Shown one piece after another: positions 36,700 through 47,404 of a stretch of DNA of 64,000 nt. Origin of the DNA: Simmondsia chinensis (lineage: Eukaryota; Streptophyta; Magnoliopsida; Caryophyllales; Simmondsiaceae). The DNA lies in contig JAGTTD010000019.1 of the NCBI GenBank assembly GCA_018398585.1, positions 8,283,702 to 8,347,701 of the forward strand, given 5' to 3'. Each line of letters opens with the position of its first letter. Within the stretch, counting starts at the first letter, position 1. The position numbers were made by a program, and so were the translations under genes. The notes beneath the pieces were generated by a model that saw only the letters and a list, made by a program, of their open reading frames with translations, was not told where the DNA came from and did not search any database.

Positions 36700-38700
36700 A
36701 CATTGTCGTTAATATATCCTTGTCGTATGAGGTTGGTGTGTTACAAGTCATTTATGGTGTATGATTGGTGTAAATGGTGTATTATAATTTTCTTTTGGTA
36801 TGTTTCAACTCATTAATGGTGTATGATTGGTTTAAATGGTGTATTATCATGTTGTGTTGGTGTTTTTCAAGTCGTTGATGGTGTATGATCAATCATACAC
36901 CGTGTATGATAGGTTTTAATGGTGTGAAATCAACTTGTTTATGTGTGTTTCAAGTAATTAGTGGTGTATGATCAATTATACACCGTGTATGATTGGTTTT
37001 AATGGTGTAAAATCAACTTGTTTTAATGTCTTTCAAGTCATTAGTGGTGTATGGTTGGTTTTAATGGTGTGAAATCAACTTATTTAGGCGTGTTTCAAGT
37101 AATTAGGGGTGTATGATCAATCATACACCATGTATGATAGGTTTTAATGGTGTAAAATCAACTTGTTTAGGTGTATTTGAAGTAATTAGTGGTGTATGAT
37201 TAATCATACACAGTGTATGATCGATTATAATAGTATAAAATCAACTTATGTAGGCATGTTTCAAGTAAATAGTGGTGTATGACTTATCATACACGGTGTA
37301 TGATAGGTTTTAATGGTATAACATCAACTTTTGCAGGTTTTTTCAAGTAATTACTGATATAATGGTGTAAAATCAACTTGTATAGGTATGTTTCAAGTAA
37401 TTAGTGGTATATGATCAATCATACATGGTGTATGATGGATTATAATAGTGTAAAATCAACTTATGTAGGTATGTTTTAAGTAAATAGTGGTGTATGACTT
37501 ATCATACACGGTACATGATAGGTTTTAAAGGTATAACATCAACTTTTGCAGGTTTTTTCAAGTAATTACTGGTATAATGGTGTAAAATCAACTTGTATAT
37601 GTATGTTTCAAGTAATTAGTGGTGTATGATCAATCATACACGGTGTATGATGGATTATAATAGTGTAAAATCTACTTAAGTAGGTATGTTTTAAGTAAAT
37701 AGTATTGTATGACTTATTATACACGGTGCATGATAGGTTTTAAAGGTATAACATCAACTTTTGCAGGTTTTTTCAAGTAATTACTGGTATAATGGTGTAA
37801 AATCAACTTGTATATGTATGTTTCAAGTAATTAGTGGTGTATGATCAATCATACACGGTGTATGATGGATTATAATAGTGTAAAATCAACTTATGTAGGA
37901 ATGTTTCAAGTAAATAGTGGTGTATGACTTATCATACACGGTGCATGATAGGTTTTAATGGTATAACATCAACTTTTGCAGTTTTTTTCAAGTAATTACT
38001 GGTATAATAGTGTAAATTCAACTTGTATAGGTATGTTTCAAGTAATTAGTGGTGTATGATCAATCATACACGGTGTATGATGGATTATAATAGTGTAAAA
38101 TCAACTTATGTAGGTATGTTTCAAATAAATAGTTGTGTATGACTTATCATAAACGGTGCATGATAGGTTTTAATGGTATAACATCAACTTTTGCAGGTTT
38201 TTTCAAGTAATTACTAATATAATGGTGTAAAATTAACTTGTATATGTATGTTTCAAGTAATTAGTGGTGTATGATCAATCATACACGGTGTATAATGGAT
38301 TATAATAGTATAAAATCAACTTATGTAGGTATGTTTCAAGTAAATAGTGGTGTATGACTTATCATACACGGTGCATGATAGGTTTTCATGGTATAACATC
38401 AACTTGTATATGTATATTTCAAGCAATTAGTAGTGTATGATCAATCATACACGGTGTATGATGGATTATAATAGTGTAAAATCAACTTATATAGGGATGT
38501 TTCAAGTAAATAGTGGTGTATGACTTATCATACACGGTGTATGAGAGCTATTAATGGTATAACATCAACTTTTGCAGGTTTTTTCAAGTAATTACTGGTA
38601 TAATGGTGGTGTATGATTAATCATACACTGTGTATTAATGCTTTAAATGCTGTTATTTTATTTTATTTTGGTGTGTCTCATGTAATTAGTGGTGTAATAT
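36700..38700 (+). repeat. Palindromic repeat array 1 (leader intron of transposase gene)
   Basis: Core unit GTGTATGATCAATCATACAC, two inverted GTGTATGAT arms with a 2-bp centre, followed by ggtgtatgat. Linkers read like taatggtgtaaaatcaactt and gtttcaagtaattagtg. In the middle the array is a higher-order repeat of exactly 215 bp: the core recurs at 37406, 37621, 37836, 38051 and 38266. Edges are more diverged than the centre. No coding potential. Confidence 0.9.
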
Positions 38701-38724
38701 CATGTTACTTTCGTGTTCATAGTA

Positions 38725-41648
38725 ATGGCAGATGTTGCTATTGTTCGGTACGGTGGACACTTTAACGAGAGGGCAGAGTATGTTGGTGGGAAGTTGGATT
38801 TTGTTTTTTTGGATGATAAGACTGACTTTGCTGGCTTGCAAAGGACTTTGGTGGAGTTGATGGGTGTTCAGGTAGATGCAAGTTCGAAGATGCAATTGCA
38901 ACTTCTTACCTGTATGATGTCAATAATGATAGATCAGTAATGGTTTTGAAGGCACTGGCAAAAAAAGATATGGCTAAACATACCTTGTACGTCACTGTTG
39001 AGTCCACGGTTGATAGGACTCCTTACTTTGGAGATCAACGGAGTCTTAATCAAACACTACCAGATGGTGACGAGAACAATGGTGGTTTGGGCCCTGTGGT
39101 GCCTGATAGTTTTGGTGGATGTATTAACGCTGGGATGGATGAAGTAGCCCAAGGAGATGCATCTGAACTGGAGTTTGACATACCTACGGCGACAGCTACA
39201 GCGACCGGTGAAGATTGGGAAAATTCCAATCAAAGTCCGTGCGATCATTTGGATAATATAAATTTATTCCATGTGTAACCGACTGCAACTGAAGCATCAC
39301 CTCTACATGGGCACATTTCTGCCCAGCAGAATATTTGCCCTGAAGTGGGTACATCACCTCCTACTGTCAAGCCTGCAGTGGAACCGAATGTCCAACCCGA
39401 CGTCCAAGCTACTGTTGATCCTCACTATGACGTTGATGTTGGTTCCGGTGATGAGAGTAGCCGGATTGACGGGGTATATGGGTAGGGTATGATGGTTGAT
39501 GTAATCGAGGTGCATCAAGTATTTAAATCAAAGAAGGATTTGTTGACTAACCTGGCAGTAATTGCCATGAGGGAAAAATTTGAATTCAAGAGCTTCAAGT
39601 CTAACAAATCCTTAACGGTTGTTCGTTATATGCAAGAGGGTTGCACATGGAGGGTTCGGGCTATGTGTCTAGCAGATGGTGGGTATTGGATGGTTACAAA
39701 AGTTGAAAATAATCATACCCACCCTACCGATTTCACCACTGTTAGACACAGGCAGGCAACCAGTTCGGTCGTCGGGGAATGCGTCTGCAAGAAACTTGTC
39801 AACCTCGGAAGAGTGTTCAAGCCACGGGATATCATAGATGACATCCGCAGTTGCTACGGTGTCGATATCAGCTACAATGTTGCATTGAGGGCGAGAGAGT
39901 TTGCATACGACAATGTTAGATTGGGTACCGCCGAAGAGTCATATGCATTCTTGCCTGGTTATCTGCAAGTCCTCCAATAGACTAACCCCGGTACCACATT
40001 TTATTTACAGACAGATGACGAGAGCAGGTTTTAGTACCTCTTCATCGCGTTTGATGCTTCACTGAAAGGGTGCCGGTTTTGCCGGCCTGTTGTGAGCATT
40101 GACGCAACACATCTGAAGGGAAAATACTAGGGTGTTCTGTTCATTGCCGTTTTCCACGAAGCCAACCAGTAAATTTTTCCGAATGCTTTCGGTATCGGTG
40201 ATTCAGAGAATGATGCATCATGACATTGGTTCCTCAGTAGGTTGAAGGAAGTCACTAGGGAGCCTATTGGCCATGTCATTGTATCTGATAGACACCGAAG
40301 CATCCAACGCGCAGTGGAAGAAGTTTTCCGCAACACATTTCACGGGCTGTGCATGTACCACTTGCTGAACAACTTGAAGGCCAAATTCAAGAGCAAATCG
40401 AAGCAGTTGGATCAGTACTACTACAAAGCAGCTAAAGCATACAACATTGAAGAGTTCCATAGTTTGTTTTTAAGTTTATGTTGTGCCATACCCGGGGCTA
40501 AAGATTACTTGGAAGATGTGGGACTGAACAAGTAGACTCGTTCCCACTCCCCTTGTCGTTGGTACAACATAATGACGACAAACATTTCGGAATCCATGAA
40601 TGCTGTATTGGTCAAGGTGCGTGACTATCCAATTACTAGCCTCGTTGATGAGTTTAGGCTACTATTGCAGAAGTGGTTTCATGACAGAAGAGCCAAGGTT
40701 AAAGCTTACACCGGTACAATGTCCCCTGACGTCGAAAAAAAATTACAAGACAGATTCAAATTATCAAGAGCGATGACAGTAAGCTCCGTACATTTTGTCA
40801 TGTTTAATCCTTGCTGCAAAAAGTACTTAGGGGTGTAAGGCAGGTTTTTATGGTATGCAATGTACGATTGCTTAACATGGTGTGAAATCTACCTGTGCTG
40901 GTATGTTACAAGTTTGAAACGGTGTGAAATCCGCTAATTTTGGTGGGCTTCAAGTGTTTCGTGGCATATGTTTAACCATACCCCGTGTATGATACGTTTT
41001 CGGGGTGTAAAATCAACTCGTTGCTTTGCGAATCAAACAATCCTTAGACGTTTATTGGTGATACGTGCATATTTTGTTGGTTTTTTGTTTAATTTATTTT
41101 TTTTTTTGCACCGTGGTTGTTTGATGCATTTGTCTATTCTTTTGGCATTGCAGATTTTGCGAGTTGATGATCATACTTTCGACGTCATCGATGGGGAGGA
41201 GAATTTTTGTGTAGATATGTCGCTTTGGACATGTACCTGCCGCAGGTTTCAGCTTGAGCAGCTTCCTTGTGAGCATGCGTTAGCCATCGTACGGCACAGT
41301 CCTTATGGTCTGTACTACTTATGCTTGCCGTACTACAGTAGAGAAAATTGGTACGAGTCGTACAGAGGTGTCGTCTACCTGATGCCGCACATAAGTGATT
41401 GGCGTATCCCGCATAATGTAGCTGACATGAATCTTCTTTCACCCGACGTGCGAACCTCTTCTGGGAGGAGGCGGAAGAGGAGGATTCCGTCTGTCGGTGA
41501 GGAGCATGTTCATCAAAGGTGCAGTCGGTGCAAGGAACACGGGCATAACCGATCCACGTGTAAGAATCCAATTGCTTTCCGTCCTAGTGCCGAAGGCACC
41601 TCATCCAACTCCGGCGGTCCTTCTTTTCAAGTCCCTCCTTCGAATTAA
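38725..41648 (+). pseudogene. mudrA: mudrA-type MULE transposase with eight nonsense codons
   Basis: Frame 38725-38937 gives the N-terminal region; a frameshift near 38870-38910 leads into one frame that runs to the donor at 40779. Exon 2 is 41154-41648. Domains: MuDR N-terminal domain with CTWRVRA (about 39641), transposase core with SIDATHLKGKY (first Asp, about 40095) and VIVSDRHRSIQ (second Asp, about 40265), NISESMN (about 40580), SWIM zinc finger CTCRRFQLEQLPCEHALA (about 41231-41284), and CCHC knuckle RCSRCKEHGHNRSTC (about 41515-41562). In-frame stops at 39276, 39483, 39978, 40032, 40128, 40170, 40221 and 40533, with no frameshift between 38940 and 40779. Known role of the family: binding terminal repeats and cutting DNA. 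Confidence 0.93.
40840..41010 (+). repeat. Degenerate array copies inside the transposase intron
   Basis: The 374-bp intron (40780-41153) holds diverged versions of the same unit, such as ccataccccgtgtatgat and ggtgtaaaatcaactcg. It looks older than the other arrays. Confidence 0.65.
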
Positions 41649-41759
41649 GTTACAGTCTTCAAATGTATAAATTTTAATTGCTACTATCGGTGACGATATT
41701 GTACATTTATTTACATTCTTTGTTTATTTTATTTTTTACAATGTAATTGCTATTAATAT

Positions 41760-42070
41760 CAATGAAATTGTGTACTATTAATATACGTGCATTATTAATG
41801 ACAGTTTTGTAGTATCCATAGGGCATTGACTGGTGTGAGGTGTTGATGTATTTTCAAATTATGTAATGAAATTTGTGAATGAAGTGTTTTGAAGTTGGTC
41901 CCAAATGTGTGTTATAAGTGTTTTGATGTGTTTTGATATGATGGGTTAGTGTATTGGGATGTATGTCGACACACATGGCTGTGTGTCAACACACATTCTT
42001 ACAGAAACAGGGATGCAGAGGTGTGTGTCGACACACAGAGCTCTGTGTTGACACACAGTGTCGTTTTTTC
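41760..42070 (+). repeat. 3'-flank cassette copy 1 with GTCGAC palindromes
   Basis: Follows the transposase stop. The first part (tattaatatacgtgcatta, about 41779) recurs at 45200 and, inverted, at 43035. The second part (attttcaaattatgtaatg, then gaagttggtccca) recurs inverted at 47200-47290 and direct at 54790-54870. It ends with palindromic tgtgtgtcgacacaca-type repeats (41965-42060). Confidence 0.8.
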
Positions 42071-42169
42071 AATGAAATTGTTTTAAATGGCTTAAACCCA
42101 CTAGTAAGCCAGATGTCATTGAAATACCCTAACAAGAGTTATTTTCAGACAAGTAAAACCTATCATACA

Positions 42170-42420
42170 CTACTTGTGACTTAAAACACAATAACGCAAG
42201 TCGATTTTATACCATTTAAACCCATGAGTAAGCCAGATGTCGTTGTTTTCCAACCGATACCAAAATTGACCTGTCGTGGCAGTCAAAACAGTGAAATCCA
42301 ATCGTTGATCCTTAGGTAACAGAAGGGGAGTCTTCACATTCCTAGAATATACAATAAGAAGCATGATATATAGGCATCCCATATGAAAAAAGCATATACT
42401 GACTATCAAAAAGCATAGTT
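42170..42420 (-). pseudogene. Duplicated fragment of the Ulp1-like gene
   Basis: Near-copy of 48990-49250: the same minus-strand exon (ending ...GQFWYRLENNDIWLT, about 42210-42340) with intron sequence on both sides (gcatgatatataggcatccc). It lies about 6.8 kb from the parent, in the same orientation, between the two genes. Confidence 0.8.
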
Positions 42421-42475
42421 ATTTCTTGACCTTTCTGTAGAAGCTATCGTAAAAATCATGATCAATCACCTATGC

Positions 42476-42700
42476 TCAATGTCAAAAATGTGATGTTTTA
42501 CTGCTGAGTGGAGACGCACTAATTACCTGCGCTCAGCTTCACCGGCTAATCTTGATACATAAAGGGTTTTGCTTGATCACATACTTCCTTTAAAACCCGA
42601 TTAAGAAAAACCCTTGATGAATCATGATCAGTCGGGAAGCTAAGCACAGGTAATTAGCAAGTCTCCACTCAGCAGTAAAACATCACATCCTTGACATTGA
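42476..42700. repeat. 225-bp foldback hairpin
   Basis: The left arm from 42476 (gtgatgttttactgctgagt, with aattacctg) and the right arm up to 42700 (its reverse complement, actcagcagtaaaacatcac) pair for about 65 bp with few mismatches. An inner stem aagggttttgcttgatc / gattaagaaaaaccctt also pairs. It has the size and shape of a MITE or a hairpin RNA precursor. No related copy was seen elsewhere in the window. Confidence 0.8.
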
Positions 42701-42719
42701 TCTTGATGTGTGAACCCTT

Positions 42720-43060
42720 GATGTAGCACGAAATTGAGGAACCATGGATGCTTGGCTTCCCGGCCAACACCTCCATTTACAGGAAAAAGTATACAAGGTA
42801 CAAATACAACGTGAGAACCGTGGGGGAGGAGTAGGATAAAGTAGGTGGTAGTTGAGGTTATTAAATGTCTTGCTTGGGTGTCAATTATGACCCCTAAACA
42901 TTAAGTGTTCAACCCCCAACTACCCCAACCAGCTATTATCATCCATTTAAAACAACAAGGGCATTTATAATACACAATCTCACACCAGTCAATGTGCTAT
43001 GGATAATACAAAATTGTCATTAATAATGCACGTATATTAATAGCAATTACATTGTAATAA
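42720..43060 (-). repeat. Inverted duplication, left arm
   Basis: Reverse complement of 45180-45530 over about 340 bp. Shared blocks include gtagttgggggttgaacact and caagcaagacatttaataac (as read in the right arm). Together the arms enclose array 2 and the hAT insertion. Confidence 0.85.
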
Positions 43061-45175
43061 AAAAAATTAGTGGTATACGATCAACTTATATAGGTGTGTT
43101 TGAAGTAAATAGCAGTGTAAGATCAGTGGCGGATCCAGAAAAAACAATGACTGGGGGCACATATTATAACTTAAGTACCTGACATGTAAATATATATAAT
43201 GAAATGCCTTAAGGTTTAAATATTTTATCACTTAGATATGTTTAAATTTGATTAATTTTAACATAAAGTGATAAAATTTTAAACTTTAATTTAGAGTACA
43301 AAAGGTTTAAAACTTACGGTATGCATTGTATATATTAAAATATTATAATAACTGGATAATAATAATTAAATTAATGATACTAAATGATAATTTTTCTAAT
43401 TTTTATATTAAAACCAACGTTCCAATTTACATCAACACTCAACCCTTTCTCTTTAATGTGTGCACAAAATCAAGCAGTAAAGGATTAGGGAAGACGTACA
43501 AGCCAACGCTCCAAAATGCGGAGAGAGAGAGAGAGAGAGAGACAAAGAGATCGCGGGTCGAGGAAGAAGACCCCCCCTCCCCCCCCCCCCCCCCCCCCCC
43601 CCGATCGCGAGCCGTGAGTTGGTGCCGTGCTAGCCGCCAAGGATCGGCGTATAAAGGAGGAGGCCACTAAAGTCGGCCGCCGGCTGGAGGGGTCACCGGA
43701 GTGGCCCACCCGTCCTACGCAACAACCCCAGCGCCAAAACCCTAGCTCCCTCACTCTCTTTGATTCACCCTATCCTAGACACTACAGGCAGGCACCGGCA
43801 CCGCTACCAAAAAGTAGGGTAACCAGTGGTGATGTCGCTACCCAGCCGGTCCCAAAACCCCACCCACCACGCCTTAAATTGCGTGCCCTAGCCAAATGCA
43901 TTTCGTCGCCCCCAATTCGCCTCCTCATCGCCCCCAAATCTCCAGAGCGTCGTCCCTTGAACCCCCTAAACCCTAACCTCTATAGAGAGAGAGAGAGAGT
44001 TTGACTAGAGAGAAAGAGCAGTGACTTTGACCACAAAAAAAAAAAGGAAAGAGCAATGATGGTGAAAAGGGAGGAGAGAGAGGGGCTCAAAGATTTTATT
44101 TCGTTTGGGCTTTGCAATTGGGCTAGCTGGACCACGGGTGGGGGGACGCTTAGCAATTAGGCTGGCTGGACTGGGGGCCTCAACACATTATTTGGTTTGG
44201 GCTTTTTCAATTTATACCTAAAATTTATTAAACCAAGTTATTTGGGCCTAAGGATGCCCCCAGTGCGAGTTAACTGGATCTGCCCCTGTGTAAGATGAAT
44301 CATACATGGTGTATGATAAGTTTTAAATGTGTAAAATCAACTTATATAGTTATGTTTCAAGTAATTAGTGGTATATGACTTATTATACACGTTGTGTGAT
44401 GAGTTATATGGGTGTAAAATCAACTTTTGCATGTTTATTTCAAGTTTTGCTGGCATAATGGTATAAAATCAGCAGTTATAAGTGTTTTTTAAGTACTTAT
44501 TGGTGTATGATAAGTTTTAAATGTATAAAACCAACTTATATAGGTGTGTTTGAAGTAAATAGCGGTGTATAATAAATCATACACGGTGTATGATGAGTTA
44601 TATGGGTGTAAAATCAACTTTTGCATGTTTATTTCAAGTTTTGCTGGTATAATGGTGTAAAATCACCAGTTATAAGTGTTTTTCAAGTAATTATTGATGT
44701 ATGATGGGTTATATTGGTGTAAAATAAACATACATAGGTGTGGTTGAAGTAAATAGCTTTGTAAAATGAATCATACACGGTGTATGATAAGTTTTAAATG
44801 TGTAAAATCAACTTATATAGGTGTGTTTGAAGTAAACAGCGGTGTATAATGAATCATACACGGTGTATGATGAGTTATATGGTTGTAAAATCAACTTTTG
44901 TATGTTTATTTCATGTTTTGATGGTATAATGGTGTAAAATCAACCGTTATAAGTGTTTTTCAAGTAATTATTGGTGTATGATGGGTTATATTAGTGTAAA
45001 ATCAACTTATATAGGTGTGTTTGAAGTAAATAGCAGTGTAAGATGAATCATACACGGTATATGATAAGTTTTAAATGTGTAAAATGAACTTATATAGTTA
45101 TGTTTCAAGTAATTAATGGTGTATGACTTATCATACACCGTGTATGATACGTTTTAATGGTGTAATTGCAATTAA
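43060..45175 (+). repeat. Palindromic repeat array 2, split by a hAT element
   Basis: Same unit as array 1, here with linkers tatataggtgtgtttgaagtaaatagcgg and gggttatattggtgtaaaatc as typical phrases. It is interrupted at 43126-44288. Orientation is the same as the transposase gene. Confidence 0.85.
43126..44288. mobile_element. Non-autonomous hAT element inserted in array 2
   Basis: An 8-bp duplication tgtaagat (43118-43125 and 44289-44296) encloses inverted ends cagtggcggatccag and ctggatctgcccctg. The 1163-bp interior has a (ga)n run (about 43518-43544), a C run (about 43580-43602) and a GC-rich stretch (43610-43980) with open frames on both strands. No domain was recognised in it. This stretch differs in composition from its surroundings and may be a captured gene piece. 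Confidence 0.88.
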
Positions 45176-45179
45176 TAAT

Positions 45180-45530
45180 CATGAAATAGTGTATTATTAA
45201 TATACGTGCATTATTAATGACAGATTTGTATTATCCATATCACATTGACCGGTGTGAGGTTATGTATTATCAATGAAATTGTTTTAAATGGAGGAGACTG
45301 ACCATGTTGGGGTAGTTGGGGGTTGAACACTTAATGTTCAGGGGTTATAATGGACTCCCAAGCAAGACATTTAATAACCTCAACTACCACCTACTTTATC
45401 CTACCCCTCTCCCACGGTTCTCCCCATGTGTTTGTACCTTGTATGCTTTTGCCTATAAATGGAGGAGTTGGACAGGAAGCCAAGTATATACGGTTCCTCA
45501 ACTTCGTGCTACATCTAGCCGTTGAAATTG
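45180..45530 (+). repeat. Inverted duplication, right arm, with TATA-like motif
   Basis: Partner of 42720-43060. It contains gcctataaatggagg (about 45450), a good TATA box, and ends near cttcgtgctacatc. It may be a promoter or leader copied with the element, though no ORF of recognisable kind follows. Confidence 0.8.
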
Positions 45531-45619
45531 CTAATGTAAGTGGTTCTAGTAGTGGCGGTGGTGGGCCAGTGACAGCTGAGAGGCGGGGAGAGGTGCGGGC
45601 ACTTCTACATATCATATTT

Positions 45620-46930
45620 CATCAAGGGTGTTTCAAGTAATTAGAGGTGTATGATCAATCATACATGGTGTACGGTATATGATGAGTTGTAATGGTGAGA
45701 AGTGTATCCGCATGATAAGGATATTGAACTTTGTATACATGCAGTGGGTGCATTTTACAGACAACATATGCAGAGGGACAACTGTTTGAAATATTTCCAG
45801 TATGTCCTTCCAATTGTTTGCAGGGTAATTTAAAGTTACATGCAAGCTAATATCACTACCGTATATCCCTAGCTCATAAACCTTTAAATTATATATAACG
45901 TAAAGAAATGTACAAAGGATTTCCTGCAACTGTTCACTATACACGGTGTATGATAGTTTTAAATGGTGTGAAATCAACTCCTTTTAATATGTTTCAAGTA
46001 ATTAGTAGTGTATGATCAATCATTCACAGTGTAAGATAGGTTTTAGTAGTGTAAAATTAACTTTTGCATTTTTTTTATAGTTTTGCTGGTATAATGTGGG
46101 AAACTCAACCTTTGTATGTGTGTTTCAAGCAATTGTTGGTGTATGATGAATCATACATGGTGTATATATTGGTGTAAAATCAAGTTCTACAGGTCTGTTT
46201 GATGTAAATAGTGGTGTATGATCAATCATACACAATGTATGATAAGTTTTAATGATGTGAAATCAACTTTTGCAGTTTTTTTTAAAGTTTTGCTGGTATA
46301 ATGGTGTAAAATCAACCTTTATAAGTGTGTTTCAAGTAATTGGTGGTGTGTAATGAATCATACAGGGTGTATGATGGGTTATATAGGTGAAAAATCAAGT
46401 TATACAGGTGTGTTTCAAGTACTTAGTGGTGTATAATCAATCATACACGGTATATGATGAGTTTTGATGGATAAAATCAACTTTTGCATGTATTTTTGAG
46501 TTTTGCTGGTATGATGCTGTGAAATCAACTTATATAGGTGTGTTTGAAGTAATTATTGGTGTATGATGAATCATACACCGTTAAATCAACTTTTGCATGT
46601 ATTTTTGAGTTTTGCTGGTATGATGCTGTGAAATCAACTTATATAGGTGTGTTTGAAGTAATTATTGGTGTATGATGAATCATACACGGTGTATAATGGG
46701 TTATATTGGGTAAAATCAACTTATATACGTGTGTTTGAAGTAAATAGCGGTGTACGATGACTCACACACGGTGTATGATGAGTTTTATGGGTGTAAAATC
46801 AACTTTTGCTGGTGTAATGGTGTAAACTCAACCTTTATAAGTGTTTTTCAATTAATAATTGGTGTAGGATGGGTTATATTGGGTTAATATGAACTTATAT
46901 AAGTGTAAAATGAACTTATATAGGTGTGGT
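45620..46930 (+). repeat. Palindromic repeat array 3
   Basis: Same family and orientation as arrays 1 and 2, more diverged. It includes a local tandem duplication of about 110 bp (46480-46590 versus 46590-46700: ttgctggtatgatgctgtga). A unique stretch of about 220 bp (45715-45935) without the motif sits near its start. Confidence 0.85.
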
Positions 46931-46939
46931 TGACTTAAA

Positions 46940-47330
46940 TATTGGGAATATCACTTTTCTGTAAGAATGTGTGTCGACACACCATCCTTGTGTGTCGACA
47001 CACAACTCTGCATCCCTGTTCTGTAAGAATGTGTGTCGACACACCATCCCTGTGTGTCGACACACAAATCTGCATCCCTGTTCTGTAAGAATGTGTGTCG
47101 ACACACCATCCCTGTGTGTTGACACACACCTCTGCATCCCTGTTTTGTAAGAATGTGTGTCGACACACATCATAACACACTTCAAAAACACATCAAACAC
47201 TTAGAACACATAATTGGGACCAACTTCAAAACACTTCATTCACAATTCTCATTACACAATTTGAAAATACGTCAACAGGAATACACAACAATATGGAAAT
47301 ATACACAATTGCATACCCATCACAGCCTTT
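46940..47330 (-). repeat. 3'-flank cassette copy 2 with GTCGAC palindromes
   Basis: Minus-strand version of the cassette at 41850-42060, placed just beyond the stop of the Ulp1-like gene (47405). Three tandem units of about 65 bp, each with gtgtgtcgacacacca and ctgcatccctgttctgtaag, lie at 46960-47170. They produce artificial repeated ORFs on the minus strand. Confidence 0.85.
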
Positions 47331-47404
47331 TTACAATTTTTAGTACAATGATTACAATGTAAATCCTATCGTAATATAAAATAACAAATACACATCACAG
47401 AATT

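Noticed and set aside
36245..36700. ORF of 151 codons at the left MULE end
   Set aside because: It covers the C-rich terminal repeat and a probable leader with a splice donor. Serine- and proline-rich content comes from pyrimidine tracts.
43485..43754. Glycine-rich minus-strand ORF
   Set aside because: The glycine run is the C homopolymer at 43580-43602 read on the other strand. It lies within the hAT element.
45350..45640. ORFs after the TATA-like box in the inverted duplication
   Set aside because: The inverted partner at 42720-43060 does not keep the same frames open, and no domain is visible.
46916..47200. Overlapping minus-strand ORFs with repeated peptide VSTHRDGVSTHILTEQ
   Set aside because: They are translations of three tandem 65-bp non-coding units with GTCGAC palindromes, open in all frames because of the repeat composition.
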